Positions 28,036-41,922 of a stretch of 64,000 bases of DNA are shown piece by piece. The translations under genes were made by a program, and so were the position numbers. A model generated the notes under the pieces. The model saw only the letters and a program-made list of their open reading frames with translations. It was not told where the DNA came from and made no database searches. Each line of letters begins with the position of its first letter. Within the stretch, counting starts at the first letter, position 1. Location of the stretch: contig NC_084663.1 of assembly GCF_028389875.1 (NCBI RefSeq), positions 173,020,301 to 173,084,300 of the forward strand, read 5' to 3'. The stretch is from Rhea pennata. Its lineage: Eukaryota; Chordata; Aves; Rheiformes; Rheidae.

Positions 28036-30589
28036 TCGCGAGGCGCCCGTGCGCGGCGGGGCGGTAACGCCGAGGGAAGATCCGGCCCGCTTTTTTCTGA
28101 CAGCGGCCGTTAAGCTGTGACTCGAGTACCTCGGGCGAGAGCAGTATCCGACGGAGCGGGCGAAATGTCTGATCGTTATTTTCAAACGTCAGAAGTGCTG
28201 CCTGGATCTGGCGCTTTACAAATACTGATGATTTTTACTCTCTCTTTTTTTTATTATTATTATTTTTTCATGCAGACGGGGGCATCCAGCGCGGCGTGGG
28301 AAGCTCTTCTAGCAAAGTGGGAGAGGGCTTTCAACAGGCGCACTGTAAGCAGTCTGGCGAGGCCCCTTTCCAAATCTTAACATTATTTATAGTCTTTTAA
28401 AGAACCGTTTCTGAAGTAGACTTTTTAAAATAACCGTCTTTCATACCTTTCATCTTCAAAAGGTTTAAAAAGCAGTCATTCAAATTTATTATTTTTTGTC
28501 CTGAAGGCAAAACCTCCTGCTAATAAATTTCAGCATTACAATATACAGCACCATATTACTGCGAAAATGCTATAATAAAAATAGATCAGAAGAGAAGGAA
28601 GAAGGGGAGAGGAAAGAAGATAGGGAAAACGTCTCGCTTTTTTTTTTTTCAGACGAGGCAAGTTTCTGTCTAGTTACTTGTTTTGAGGTGTGCTTTCAAC
28701 ACAAAGCATGTTTCATTATAGTCATCAGGTAGTGAACTAAGTTCCCTCATATTTAACTGAAGAAGGGACACTGTCCTTCTAATGCAAAAATCAGGGTTTC
28801 ATACGAGACCAGTAAAAAACAAGGTTTATCTGAGACAAGTACAGCTCACAATGGAGCCTGAGGAAAAAAAAAAAAAGGGTTCCTCCTTTCATCTTCCGTG
28901 CCAGCCCTGAACTCCTGGTTTGTATACAGAGAATCTGTGAATTTGCAGAACTGTTAGCAGCCTTTCCCGTGTCACATTTATCCCTTGTCATTTCAGACAC
29001 GACTTGTGTAAACGTGAAAAGTACTTCCCTGGTCAGCCGTTCACTCCTCTCCCCTTTGTCTTCAGGGCCGTGGCGAGTGGAATGTTTCAGAGTCAGAGTA
29101 CAGAAAGCAATTACAGAACCAGGATAGAGTTTAGCATAACATTTCTTTACACTGTCCGTTTAGCAATGTGTAGCCACTTGATGCTTGTTACTAATGTAGA
29201 CCCGGCTGCTGCCTTTAGCATAGCATTTGCAATAATGCAGACTAATTCCAATCCAGCACTAATTCAGATTCATACAATATATAACTTCTGTATCCTTTTT
29301 GTATCATTTTTAACAAAGACTCCTCCCAATACTTTTTTTTCCCATTCCAGCTTAAAACCAGATGTGTTAACAGATTTTAAACCTTTTGTTTTTCTGTGTG
29401 ACTGCCCTTCATGTAACGGTGTTTAAACCCAGCTAGACTTCGAACTATGATTGTGATCCCCGGAAATGACAAATTCAATATAAAATGCTCTCTGAACAGC
29501 TTTGAAACTAACAATGCTGTACTATGCTATCCAATACTTAATTAATCTGTAATTCTCCTAAAAGTCCAAACAGAATATAAGGCTAGGCAGCATCTCGTGT
29601 TGTAGCACATACGTAAGTAACTTTCAGACATTGATGCAAATTGTATGGCTGTAGTAACTGAAATGTTTCTGAGACTTGCACATTTTAATTACATGTTTTA
29701 CCTCCATTTGAATAAATGAATGATAAACAGATAGTTTCAGAATTGTTGTTTTGCTATACTTTATATGTGTACATTTATAAAGGGCCTGCTCTGGCAAACA
29801 CTTCAGCAGCTTAATTAGAACAGTATCACTAAGTAAAGCTTTGTATATACTTAACATTTTCAGAAGCGGCTGTGCTGTGTTTAATTTTTTTGAAAGGACA
29901 TCGTTAAATATGAACTGTAAGCAAACAAATCCAATTCCTTCTCCATATTTTGTATTAATTATGGACCCACTCCTACAGTCTTTAGTCAGGCAACGGTCAG
30001 TGGAAGGTTACTAAAGAGCATACTGTTTTTAAAGGGTACTTTTTATTTTAGCATTTGTATTGTCTCTAACATTTAACCAGACAAGTCAGGTTAATTGTTG
30101 TTTCTGCTCAGATTCACTGTTTGATCTACATAGTGGTGTGCTTTTTACGTTACAGACAGTCTAAAAGAATGTTTGGATCCCGTCAAAAATTATTTTGTAT
30201 CATACTTTAATAATTTCCATTCTTATTAGATTTTATGCTGCTTATTTTTTTTTTACAAATTGAAAATTAGTAATAAACTGCCAACTAAGAGCTTCTCCTA
30301 AACTGTGGTTTAATTAAAACAGGAGTTCATAATTAATCATCAGAAAAATACAAGTTTACAGTTATAATCATTTTAGAATATTTCTTCACTGATTTTGCAG
30401 AGTTATAAGTAAGTTCAACAGACACATTTGCAGCAGAAAAGCCAAATGAGTTATTTTAACCAAGCATAGTTCTGTTTATGTAAATACAAATTTCAGCAGA
30501 AGCATTTGGGAATTACTGTGAGTGATCGTTCCTCTGTAATGCAGCTCTCTGAGCATCTTATAAAAGAGAGCTGTTTCATAATATGTATA

Positions 30590-30690
30590 ATACACAATAT
30601 GTAGAATATATATTACGTAAGATATGTAAGATATATATATATGAGTATATTATAGAATATAGAATATAATAGATAAAAAAATAAGATTGT
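30590..30690. repeat. AT-rich low-complexity tract
   Basis: About 100 bases almost wholly A and T with recurrent ATAT and TAGAATATA units; locally unwinding, otherwise unremarkable. Confidence 0.75.
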
Positions 30691-33600
30691 TATCCAAATA
30701 GAATGTGTAACGGTAAGCACCTACAGCTGAACATATGAAGAACAACTTCCAATGTATTTAGTCACTGATGAGAGAAACACAACACTTGAAAGAAAGAGCT
30801 TTACCAGGTTTAATAAAAAAGGGTTAAATTTTCTGAAACTATTTAAATGCTCCAGGTTCGGAGTGGGCAAGGATCCAGACATTCTGAATGAATGTAGACT
30901 CAATTACTTTGAACTCTCTTGTTCTTTGCATTCCTCTTCGCTTAGTAGTGCTATACCCATTAGGGAAGACAGGAGAAAACAAGAACAAATGTCAAGTTCC
31001 AGGCAGTTGGAAGCTTGGCAGTGGCATATCACTGCACTGCCTTGTGGGAGAGTGGTTGGGAGCAAAAGAGTTCAGGATGGGTGGAATGGGGGAGGAGAAG
31101 CAGACAGGCCCTCTTTTTTTCCTAATGCATAGGCTATACAAGATGTAACTTGGAATGAGGGGAGACCAGGCACTGTCCTTGTGAGGAGGTGAAGTGACAG
31201 AATTTAAGGGGACTTAAACATGTGTGCTGTTTGGAAAGAGCAGAAAGGATTGGAAAGACATGGATAAATTGTTTCATAATGATGAGCCAGACTTGAAGCC
31301 ATACTAAGATGTCTGATAATAATTTCAAGATCTGTTAGCACATTCAGAGGTCTGTCCTGAATCAGCAATATCCACTTCATTTTTTTCACGTAAACTAACT
31401 AGAGAAGTGGAAATAAATACTCTACTTGCAAAATCAGTAGTCATCTGTACTTTTGGCGACTCATTAGAATCCAGCTGCTCAAGGGAAGAAATGATTTGCT
31501 TTTTACTTTGTTTTTCATAAGACAGACAGTAGGATCCTTTCACCTCAGGAAGGTCATTTTTCTCATTCTAACTTTTCACTGAAAACAAGATTGCACTAGC
31601 TACAAGGTACTGTCTTAGCTCATGACAGGCTTCGAGAATGTCACTCATGCTATATAATATGGCACCACCACAATGAGGAATGTAGCAGAGTGACTTTCTG
31701 TTACAGTGAACGGAAAATAATAAAATGATAGTCTACTGCTGTGTACCTTTGTCGGTTGGTATTTCAGGATTAGCTTACATAGGTGTTCCTTTTCTCCTGC
31801 AAAGGAAAGCCTGGGTGCCATTTTTCATTTCACTTTACCAAAAATACTGCAATAGACCCTATAGAGAAGATATTCTTCCTGAAATAACAAGTGGCACTTC
31901 TTAATTAATTCAGCCTGACATTCTAGATTAAAAACCAACCAAACAAACAAAAACAAACAAAAAAACCCACTACATCTTGACTTCTTTCCTCTCTAAACAA
32001 TTCATTAGTCGTGCAGTTCCACCTTTCTGTTGTAGTGTGCAAAGTATTACAATCAGAAAAATACCTCCACTTGCTCTTGGACAGGGCTTTATTGTGAAAC
32101 ATGTAGAGAGAATGTATTTGAATCTCCCAATCCCCCTGCATACCCTTTGACAGTTGAGTAAAAGCTTCTTCCCAGTAGAACCCTTCAGGAATTCTTTGTC
32201 ATGTTGTGGGAAGTGAAGAGTATATTTTCTCCTGACCAACTTGGCTTTTTTTTGTAACTGGAATTTGCCCAACATATCAGATAGAAACCTCCTGAACATA
32301 GTAACTCCAGTATCAGAGAACTGAATTTGATAGTTTTTAAGAATACAAAGATATAAACTTTGCAAAACAACCAGTTCCTCTCTACTAAGTCTATTTTGGG
32401 AGACTCACTAATGCAAAGCTGAATAGAGACAAATACAAACCAAGTGTTGTATGCAAGCTTTTCTTTTACCCAGTTAAAGATAAAGCAAAACTTTTAAAGT
32501 TGTATTTGAAATTTACTAAGGTTAGTAAAAGCATCCAGGTGCAGTTGTACTTGTGGTTTGCTTTTATCCTTTAGCTAAACATATTTTTCTTTCAATGTAA
32601 AATGAGTAAGTTAGAATAGGAGTGAAGGTCCATGACATCTAAACAAAGGCATGTAAACTTACCCACAAGTAACCTCTGAAAAAGATAATTGCAGCAACAG
32701 GTCAAGATCCTACCATGTCTGTATTTTCTGTTTTGACTTGAGTCAATCTGCACCATATACAGCCTAATTACAGATTAATTATATAAATCTGTCTATGCAA
32801 AGATCTGTTCAAGTATTTTCCCGTGTAAGTTTAACTTGAGCATGTGTGTATATACTTGTTATGCATCAACCTGATGTGCTATTTATCAAGGCCAGTGCTG
32901 ACTTGGCGGAACAGATGCTTCAAGATGGAAACTTCAACTGCTCATTACTTGAATTCTTGGATTAAGAATCATAAACCTGTCTGGAGGAAACAAGACATCT
33001 TACTCAGTAACTGAACTAAATCTTTACTCAGATTTTTAAAAAGTCTTAATATCTTTAAGTACCAGCTTCGTGTTTCTTGATTTCAGGTATATGTCGAATA
33101 TTTTCAGCCCATCTGAGAAAAGGAAGTACATAAAAACCTTTTATTGTTTCCAGTCCAATTTTTTTGACCTTTATAGGTTTTATATATATCTGAACTTCAG
33201 AGAGTTTATTACAACAGGCCTTTCTGAGAACAACAGGTAACTGACTCATCTTTAAGACATTAGTGTCTCCTATATTTTCATCATTTGTCATGCAGCCTCT
33301 CAGCTCTGACTCGTTAGATAGTAGGGTTAGAAACTACAATTGCATGCTCCTTAAATGTTTAATTTAAACATTTACATACTACTAGTACAGATGGAAATCT
33401 GTATACAGTGTAGTTTCACAAGATTAATTAAAATGTATACTTGGAGAAACACATCTATGATTTTTGGAAAAGTGGCTTGTCTGTCACTGGAGATTTTGGT
33501 AGAAATACCACCACTCTGCCTCACCTATGGAACACCAAAGCTACCTGTTTTTCAAGATCAAATGCTATTAGCAACACTTGTTAGCAATGGGTAGTCCTGC

Positions 33601-36600
33601 ACTGGTGTTTAACTTATGGAATATACGAGGCAAAATCACATTCTTCACTATTAAAGACAGCATTTTTGGCCTCAGAACGTTTATGCTGAAAAATTTGTTA
33701 ACAAATACTAACATTGTAGAATTGTCATACCTGCATATTTTGGCTGAAGTCTCCTCATGGGTGAAATAACATAGAATGGTTTGGATTTTGTGAAATGCTG
33801 GTCCACCATGTGGGAGATGGAGCCTTTACAGACTTTGACACAGCAGACAAATGGTCTGGCTAAACACTTGTTTAAGAATCCCTTAGGATAATAAGGTAAG
33901 GCAATGAATACTTATTTGGAGCTAAATTCTGAATTTGAGAATAAAAGTAATTAAGGGATGTAGTCAGAAAATGCCTTTGCTGCCTGTGCTGTGTTCCTTC
34001 AACTAGGGAATGAAAGGATCAGCCCTTTAATCGACTGACTACAATGTGCCGAAAGAAGATCCTGGAGACTTCTGAGTATAATATCTACAATAATATCTAC
34101 GTAATATCTACATAGTACAATGTGAGCAGCACTTACAAGCAGCACTAAAGCTTTCGCTATACGGAGAAATTAATGACCCTGTGTGGCTATGTTCCCTGTG
34201 ATAACTGGACTAGCCTAATCAGAGTTAGAGCAAGAATTTAAATTTCAGTGTGTCATGTAGCCACACCCTTAGTGATGAAGCAGGAGAGCTTGTGCTACCA
34301 GAACTAATGTCTTCAAAATTTCTAAGATTAGATGGTAAAATCTTTACTGAAACACTCTTGCATCCAGTGTAGAAGAATTCTGCATTAGACAAGTTCATAA
34401 TCATCAGATCTGAAAACTAATTCAAAAAATAGGAGCTTTTGATGGACATCACAAAAATGATTATTTAATCATACTGGTTGTAATCGTAATAAATAGAAAA
34501 GCATAAAAGACAAAGATATTGACTTGGTGATTTAAAAGGAACAATTTTACAAAGCCAGAAAAAAAAAGTAGGCTAAAATAGTGGTCAATTAATAAGTAGG
34601 TTGAGTCTAAGTGTATTGAGGACAAGCCTCAAAGTCTACACAGATGTCACGGATCAGAAAATATGGGCAAGTTAAAACACCCCTTCTCAAAAGAACAACC
34701 TCTTTATTTCAGCCTCTTAAGAAGGGATTTTGTTATAGATACAGTAGAAAAAAACCCTAGTAATGATGAATATAAGCTTGACAGTAGTGATTATGGACAA
34801 ATAATATGGAGGAAAAAAGACATGTAGGAAGGCAATGACCTGCATGGAAAAGAACAGCTAAAAAGACTCTTCAAAATGTAATAAGAATTCTAACAACTAT
34901 CTGTTGTTAGATAAAAGAGATAGAACTATTGATAAACATACATAAAAGATGTGCTAAATATTCCTATGTCGTATTTGGGAAAAGAGGAGGTAATGTATTA
35001 TGTGATAATGACAAAATATTTTCTGTTTCAGCAGTAATTCAAGAGTATATTAAGACAGCTAATATTAATGTTCTTAGATCAGTATGTCTGGATAACTTCA
35101 CACCAAGAATTTTTAAAAAACTGGTCAGTGAGCTTTCAGGATTAATACTAACGAGTTGTTAGAACAGTAGACATGCTCCAGAAGACAGTAAGAAAGCTAG
35201 AGCTAGACCAATATTTAAAACAAAATGTAAATGAAACAGGTAGCTATAAGGTGGTTAAAACAAGTAGTTATATGTTTGCATTGTGACATTAATTCTGAAC
35301 AACTTAATGATTATAGTCAATGCAGGGATTTATTAATACAGGAGGATAATAATAATTTATACCAGTGAATATATGCTTTGACAAGACCTTGCCAAAATAG
35401 CTTTAAATAAATCTGGTCACAAAAGATAACAGTGTTTATGCAGCACATTTCTGTTAGCTAGATCACTTGATTCAGCTCAGCATTTTTGACTAAACATACT
35501 AAATAACAAGTCTCAACTTTTTTCAAATAGAATGTTGCCAGTTTGGTGTATTTCTAATAAGGTCTTACGGGGATAGGTTGTTAATAACAAGCTATTTACT
35601 TTTCTAAAGGTGTAAAAGAAAACATAATTGCTGATAGAATTTGTTCAGGAGATTAAAAGTGAGGAAGAAATAAATAATGAAGGCAGGAAATATACATGTG
35701 AAAACACAGAACCCTAGATTCCTTGGTATGTCAGGCACATGTAAACAGTACAAATTCCAGTATAGATGTGAGGACATATCTTCGTGAAAAAAAAGACTGT
35801 ATGCACAGGATATGAGCAGTGTTTTGCAAAATACAGATTATGAAAGGGACTTGAGGTTCCTGATGGGTAGTTAGCATAATGTGAATTCCTTAAATGGCCA
35901 AGAAGGATATAAATCTTAGATGACTGCAGGCCCTTTCTCACACTTAGACATAGAGCTTGTACCTACTTTTAAGCATGCAGTGAAAGTCTTTTGAAGATAC
36001 ATGCCTGAACTCCATGTATAATAAGTGCATCCAGATCTAGTCAGATACTAATTCCAAATGTCTTAATTCTCTGCTGGTCTTACAGTAAACTTATGTGCTA
36101 ATTTTAGGAATACAGTTTTCAGTCTCTCCTATTTACAGCCCCATTTTCTTTATTAGATAAAAAAACATATTTAACTAATTTAAACTTACTGCCAAAAGGC
36201 TTGCTTTTCTTAGTGACCTCTTGAGAATTCCTAGTAGTTTATAAACTCATGCTCACAGGCTGATAGCTGCTGGTTTAGAAGGATTTTTTCAACAGCAATT
36301 TAAAACTTTCATGCAAGATAGATGCTTACACGGAGCAAAAACTATAGGAATTGACTCTTTAAGCTATCAGATAATCATGTATCAAGGCTGGAAGTTGAAT
36401 GGCTAGAGCGAAATCTAGACAATTTCAATCTTGATAGCTCTTCTAAAGTGAGTTTGCTCAAGTGTCACTGTTTATGTTCTGATGCGGGGCAGGGGGGGAA
36501 TGATCAGATAATCATTTTCAAGCTAGGATTTGAGAACCTCTCAGAAGTAGTTTAGGGATTGCTAATGGCATGCACACAACAGCTTAGGAATTCCTGGTTT

Positions 36601-39152
36601 AGAAATAAACTGATAATTTGTTTTTGTTGCTTTATTTTTGCTGTTGGGCATCCCAATTCCATGTTCTATTCAGGGGAGCCATCCCCAGCTCAAATGAGCA
36701 CAAAGAACTAGGCAGCACCTCTTGTCCATTTAATGGGATGTCCCAGGGAGAAACAAAACAGTTGAAGGGAACCAGACTTTTTGCTATCAGGAAGAGAAGC
36801 AGCAGCAGAATTTTCAGTCATTCAGAGGATATTAGAATTACGACAGGGTTTTCTCTTGCTTAATGATAAGGGTAATAACTCAGATGACCATTACATTTTT
36901 TTCAACATATCCTGTAGCTTGATTGACAGTTTTTAGAAAAGAGGAAGTTTAGGAACCAGCAAGTAATTTCCAAAAATATCCATAGCAAGTACTGATTTTC
37001 CATGGATCTGTCTGAAGACTAAACTAAATGATCTTTGAACTCCGTTGAGGACACATTAAACATCTTTTTCAATAATGCATTGAACAACTGAAAGCCAGTT
37101 ATCAGGAAAAATAACAGTACAAATTACAAAAGTCTACCTCTTACTGCAGTAGAAGGGAGAGTCAGGTGTTTGAAAGGTGTTTCCCATTAAAGTTTTGAAG
37201 GTATACTGAATTTCTCATCCCAATCACATCATGGAAGGGGAATGTCATTGTGTGACAAGACTGCTTAAAACCCTGATCTTAGTCAAAACTCCCCAAATCA
37301 GAGAGTGTATTTGGACTTACTACTGATGCCAAACTCTCGCTAGAATTACGGCTGTCTTTTAGTGACCATCACAAGTCTTAGCTGACCCATAGCAAAGTTG
37401 CAAGAACCAAATGCTCCCAGTCTCAGAGATTCCAGTCCTCCAGTTGTGAGAAACCTAATCATCTCTGATAAAATGTGGCTGTATAGTACAACCTGTACAC
37501 AAAAACTAGTCCTATTTCCTGTTCACTTGGGGGCTTACAGAGACAATGACTATATTCAGTTGACTGGATGGGGGAATTTCTGTATTTCTAATCGTGTACT
37601 GTAATGAAAAGGCACAGCTGCATCCTCCTTCATGGTTTCTATTTGTCTCATGATGAACTCTTCCCATCAGGGAAGCAACTGTCTTCACACAGTTTGTCTA
37701 GTTTCATTTAGTTAGGTAAGACACAGTCAGAAAACAACCAATTTGCCAATATTGGAACCACTTAGAAATAAGATGATAGGGGAAATATGACAGTGATTAT
37801 CACTAATGACTCATATTCCTGTTCACAATAGGGCTTTAGAACCAACAGACTTGTATCCAAATGCACACACACAGAAATATTCTTCGTCACAGAAAAGCAG
37901 TATCAGTAATAAATCCATTAAAAAGTAAAATCAGATGTTATAGAAAGTGAAATCTCTAGTGATGTAGAATACTTACAGTTCTCATCTTAGTTTAGCTAGC
38001 TGTATTATTCTGATATGCTGAAGATGCATTCAATTTCACATTTCTTAGAATGTTTTTATTTTGGTTCTCGGACATAGGCTAAATAGTATATTATGTTAAA
38101 TAATATGCAACATAGGTATAATTTATGCAACTAATATTGCTTTTTTCATGATTGTCTGCCTTTCTCAAAAGTATCTAGAACTTGATTCACAGAAGTAATT
38201 TTTTAATGAGAAAAACATTAAACACTTTTTGTTAAAATATTGGCCCTTGCAACTTCAAGTATTATTCAGATTACTTTCTATAAGTCGTATTGGGAAAATA
38301 TAGCAGCACAATATAAAGTAAAATACTAAATCTAGCTCTATTACAGTATTATTTTAAGAATATTAATTTATCCAGTTATATTTAAAGATATTTAAAATGC
38401 AGTCATCTATATTACAAACAGCACAGCTGGAGTTTCCACTTGTAATATATTACTCACTTTTAAAAAGTTCACTTTTTCATCATTTCTTTCTTCCTGAAAA
38501 TGCTTTTTGTTATAGTATTAAAAAAGAAAAAAAAATAAAAAGAAGAAATGTTTGCTCTGAGAACAAGGGACCGGGTGAAAAAGCTTCCTGCATTTTAACA
38601 ATATTTTGTTAAAGACATTTTTTGCAGAAGCTGCTCTAGATCAAAATGTTCATGTTAGAGTATTCATATTTGGCCCATAATTGTTAGCTTTGTTGGATGG
38701 CTAAATTAAAATTTGGCCTAGGTCTATTGTGTTTTAGTATGGAAAACTGCAGTTCATGAATGGTTAGTCCATTTCAAATAGTGTTCACCTGACTGGTTTA
38801 TAACATGCTCAGTTAAGCTATAGAGCTAACTTATGCATAAACATATAAATAATGTGGCAAGTTGGATGAGGCAAGACTTTAACCACATGTCTCAATCACT
38901 ATGCTCTTTGAAAGATATAAATAAGATAAAGGAGAGTAGTAGTTGATTCAATCTTTTAACACAACAAGGTGTCTTTCTCTCTAGATTGCACATTGACAAC
39001 TTGATAAGAGTAACAAAATATAAAGCTTTTTTTAGTGATTAGAAAACTTTGTTTCTGTGCAATTAAAGGGTAAGGCCTAATGATTTATAAATCTGGCACA
39101 CAGGATGGGGTACAAAGTGCCATAAGATACTGGAGAGTCACATGTAACTTGT

Positions 39153-39202
39153 AAAAAAAAAAAAAAAAAAAAAAAAACAAACAAACACACACAAACAAAC
39201 AC
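39153..39202. repeat. Poly(A) run followed by (CAAA)/(CA)n
   Basis: Twenty-five A residues lead into CAAA and CA units. No retroelement body is recognisable upstream, so it is scored as a simple repeat. Confidence 0.85.
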
Positions 39203-41872
39203 TCTGTTATTTTATTGCACAGGAGAAACAAACTAATAATAAAATACATATATTGGTAGGAATAGGATAAAAATCACACCTTGTTCTGTATGTTTTATTT
39301 TCAAGTGCTTTACCATGCAATATTACAGTTTTCCAAACTTTAGATTTTGTATTCGGATGTGGCTTTACTGGAAGGGGAGAGAACAAAAAGTGGAAGGGAC
39401 GAAGAGCACGGTAACCCTTTTCCTTTGGCTTCATGTTAGCATTGCCAGTTCACATGAACACAGCAGCTTGCAATTGCACAAACACCCTTTCATCGATACA
39501 GATCTGCATCCATCCCTGTTATTTTAAATCTTACATTAAAACAATTACGTGAACACAGGGAAAATCACCTGTGCAATAATTATTAATCACAGTAGGGTTA
39601 CACCATTGATGAGCTTGGCCCACAGTGTTCTGTCAGCAGAAGCATTTTGCAATGATCCATTACAGCACTTCCAATACAGGTGACATAATTTATAGTACGA
39701 AACAGTGGCAATATGCTTTCCAGGTATCTAATTTAAGAAGAACAAAAAAAGCTCTATGTTCTTCAACCCAAGGACATAGTAGTACTATTAAACTAGTCTC
39801 AAGTCAGTGTCACTTTCAAAAATACTGTACTGAAAGACAGTATGATGCAATGCCTGTTTTCCTCTGCTTTGAATGCAGGAGTAATAACACTGCTAATGGA
39901 AAGCCAAGTAATCATCACAGTGGCCAAAGAAGTTGCCTATTCATACCGAGTTACACAACTTAAGGAATTCCCCTTTACAAATGTTTTTTAAACAGTACTA
40001 CCTTATATTTTTACATATCCACCCTTTCTCAATTTCTATGGACCCATAATTCACTGAATTAGATTACATCTACTCCTACTGACAACCTAAAAATGAAAAG
40101 TGCTAAGCTTTGCAAGAGCGGAGTGTTGAAGTAGTCATGGTACCCACACTTTCTAAGATGTGTAAAGTTAGGTGCCTAAGAATGGGATAAATGAAAACTA
40201 GCAAACTGGTATTTTTAAAGTAGAAAATAGGAAATGATGAAGGAAGAGATGTATATTAAATTCAGTACCCTGCCAGTACTTAGTGCTTCATATAGCCTGT
40301 AGGAGGTACCTCAGCCTAACAGATTGAAAACTCTAAATTTTGTCTTAACTGTTTCTTTCCAAAGCTGAAGAGTCATTCCTTTCTTCAGAAATGCTTCTGT
40401 CATTCTTTTGTCCAAAAGTTAACTTCTGAGAACACTCAGGAGGAATGACTGGATTCCGGGGAACTGGAAAAAAAAAATGTCCTACATAACTAATGTAGTT
40501 ACTGTGTTCATAAAGGGTGAACTTGGATGTTGCATACATAAAAAGGCCTGCAATTTTATTATACTTTTTTTTCAGTGGTCCTACCAGTGATTCAGGAACT
40601 CAAATGCTCACATAAAACCTGTGAAACCTCTGCTCAAGAAATAGGATCAATAAAGCTGTTATGAAGAACAAGAATTTTACAAAGAACTTCCTAGCCGGTA
40701 GTTGACCACTGTTGGCTTGTGTGGGCCCTTATGCAGTGTTATCCAAGAACTATTTTAGCACATCCTAAGTGTTTGAGACTAGTGACATATGTTTAGTTCA
40801 CACAATAATTAGGTTAACAAAAGAGGTAAGCCCAGGCCATCTTTTGCTAACTAAAGGGCATGAGAAAATCAACTGTTTCCATCTAAGGGTCTTAAAAAGC
40901 ATTTGTGCCACGTGTACATTCATTAATTACCCTCAGAATCTGTTCTAGTTCTAGATATTGGCAGCTAAATCCTTGCAGATAGTGTTCTGACAATGTAAAC
41001 CAGTTTTGCCAAGATTACAAGAGCACCGTGGAGCCAATATCTTTGCCGGTTTCTTCAGTTTAGAGTGTTTCACTATGTATTCAAGTATCCCTTATAAAGA
41101 AAGGTAGTGAACATAAGCATCACTTATCATTTAGTGTTTAGAATAGTGATTATAAAAAGACCTGGGTTTCAACTTCTGGTTCAATAAATATGGAGACATA
41201 TTGAGGATCACACTTGTTCTTATGGCCAAACCCCATGTATTTCATAGAGAGTGAAACCTGTTGCTACTCTCCTTACCTATGGCTTAGTAATAGGACTTGT
41301 CATTGTCATGACTAGGATGATTCTATATGTGTTCACTGATAATGAAGGCATATCTGTACTTCTGGTGTCTCCACGGTTGAATGGCAGCAAAGCAGAATTT
41401 TAAGAACCTTGTAGTTACATCTGTCTTCAAAAGTAAAATGTGAGTAATAAAAACAGAGAAGTCCCTTAAGTGAAAGAATATGTGAATAAAAACAATAAAA
41501 AACATAACTGAGAAAGTGGATGAGGTATTTTTATTTCCACAGACATCCAATGAATCTGAAATTTTGCAAATTACAGATATTGGACATTTATATGAAAATT
41601 AGGACTGTCATTCAGATCAGTAAATATAACGTTGGCCCACAGGGAGTTTGCACCTTTCTTCATGAACCTGTCAACTTTTGGAGACAGGACAGTGGATGAG
41701 ACAAACCCACAAAGATGATACAGCATACTAACCTTTACGTTTTTAATTAAAATTAAATTTAAGATAACTTACTGTCATTTCATTCATAACCATAAGTAAC
41801 CATAAACATAAGCATTGTTGTTCACAGGAAAAATGTTTCATAAAAAACTAAATTCCCATTAAATTTATGTTT

Positions 41873-41922
41873 AAAATGTATACATGATATATATATCAAA
41901 ATGTATACATCATATATATATT
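41873..41922. repeat. 25-bp tandem duplication
   Basis: Two adjacent 25-bp units, each beginning AAAATGTATACAT and followed by an ATATATAT stretch, with two mismatches (G/C and C/T). Each unit contains the palindrome ATGTATACAT. Probably a recent replication-slippage event. Confidence 0.8.

Noticed and set aside
29004..29426. 140-codon plus-strand frame about 900 bases upstream of the CpG island, a possible divergent gene
   Set aside because: No recognisable domain, splice sites or conservation signal. A divergent non-coding RNA from the KLF5 promoter cannot be excluded, but nothing here shows one.
40345..40460. Minus-strand segment after TGAGTGTTCTCAG as the last PIBF1 exon
   Set aside because: The acceptor is plausible and a stop follows, but the translation KLTFGQKNDRS does not resemble the human TKKEAPEW tail.
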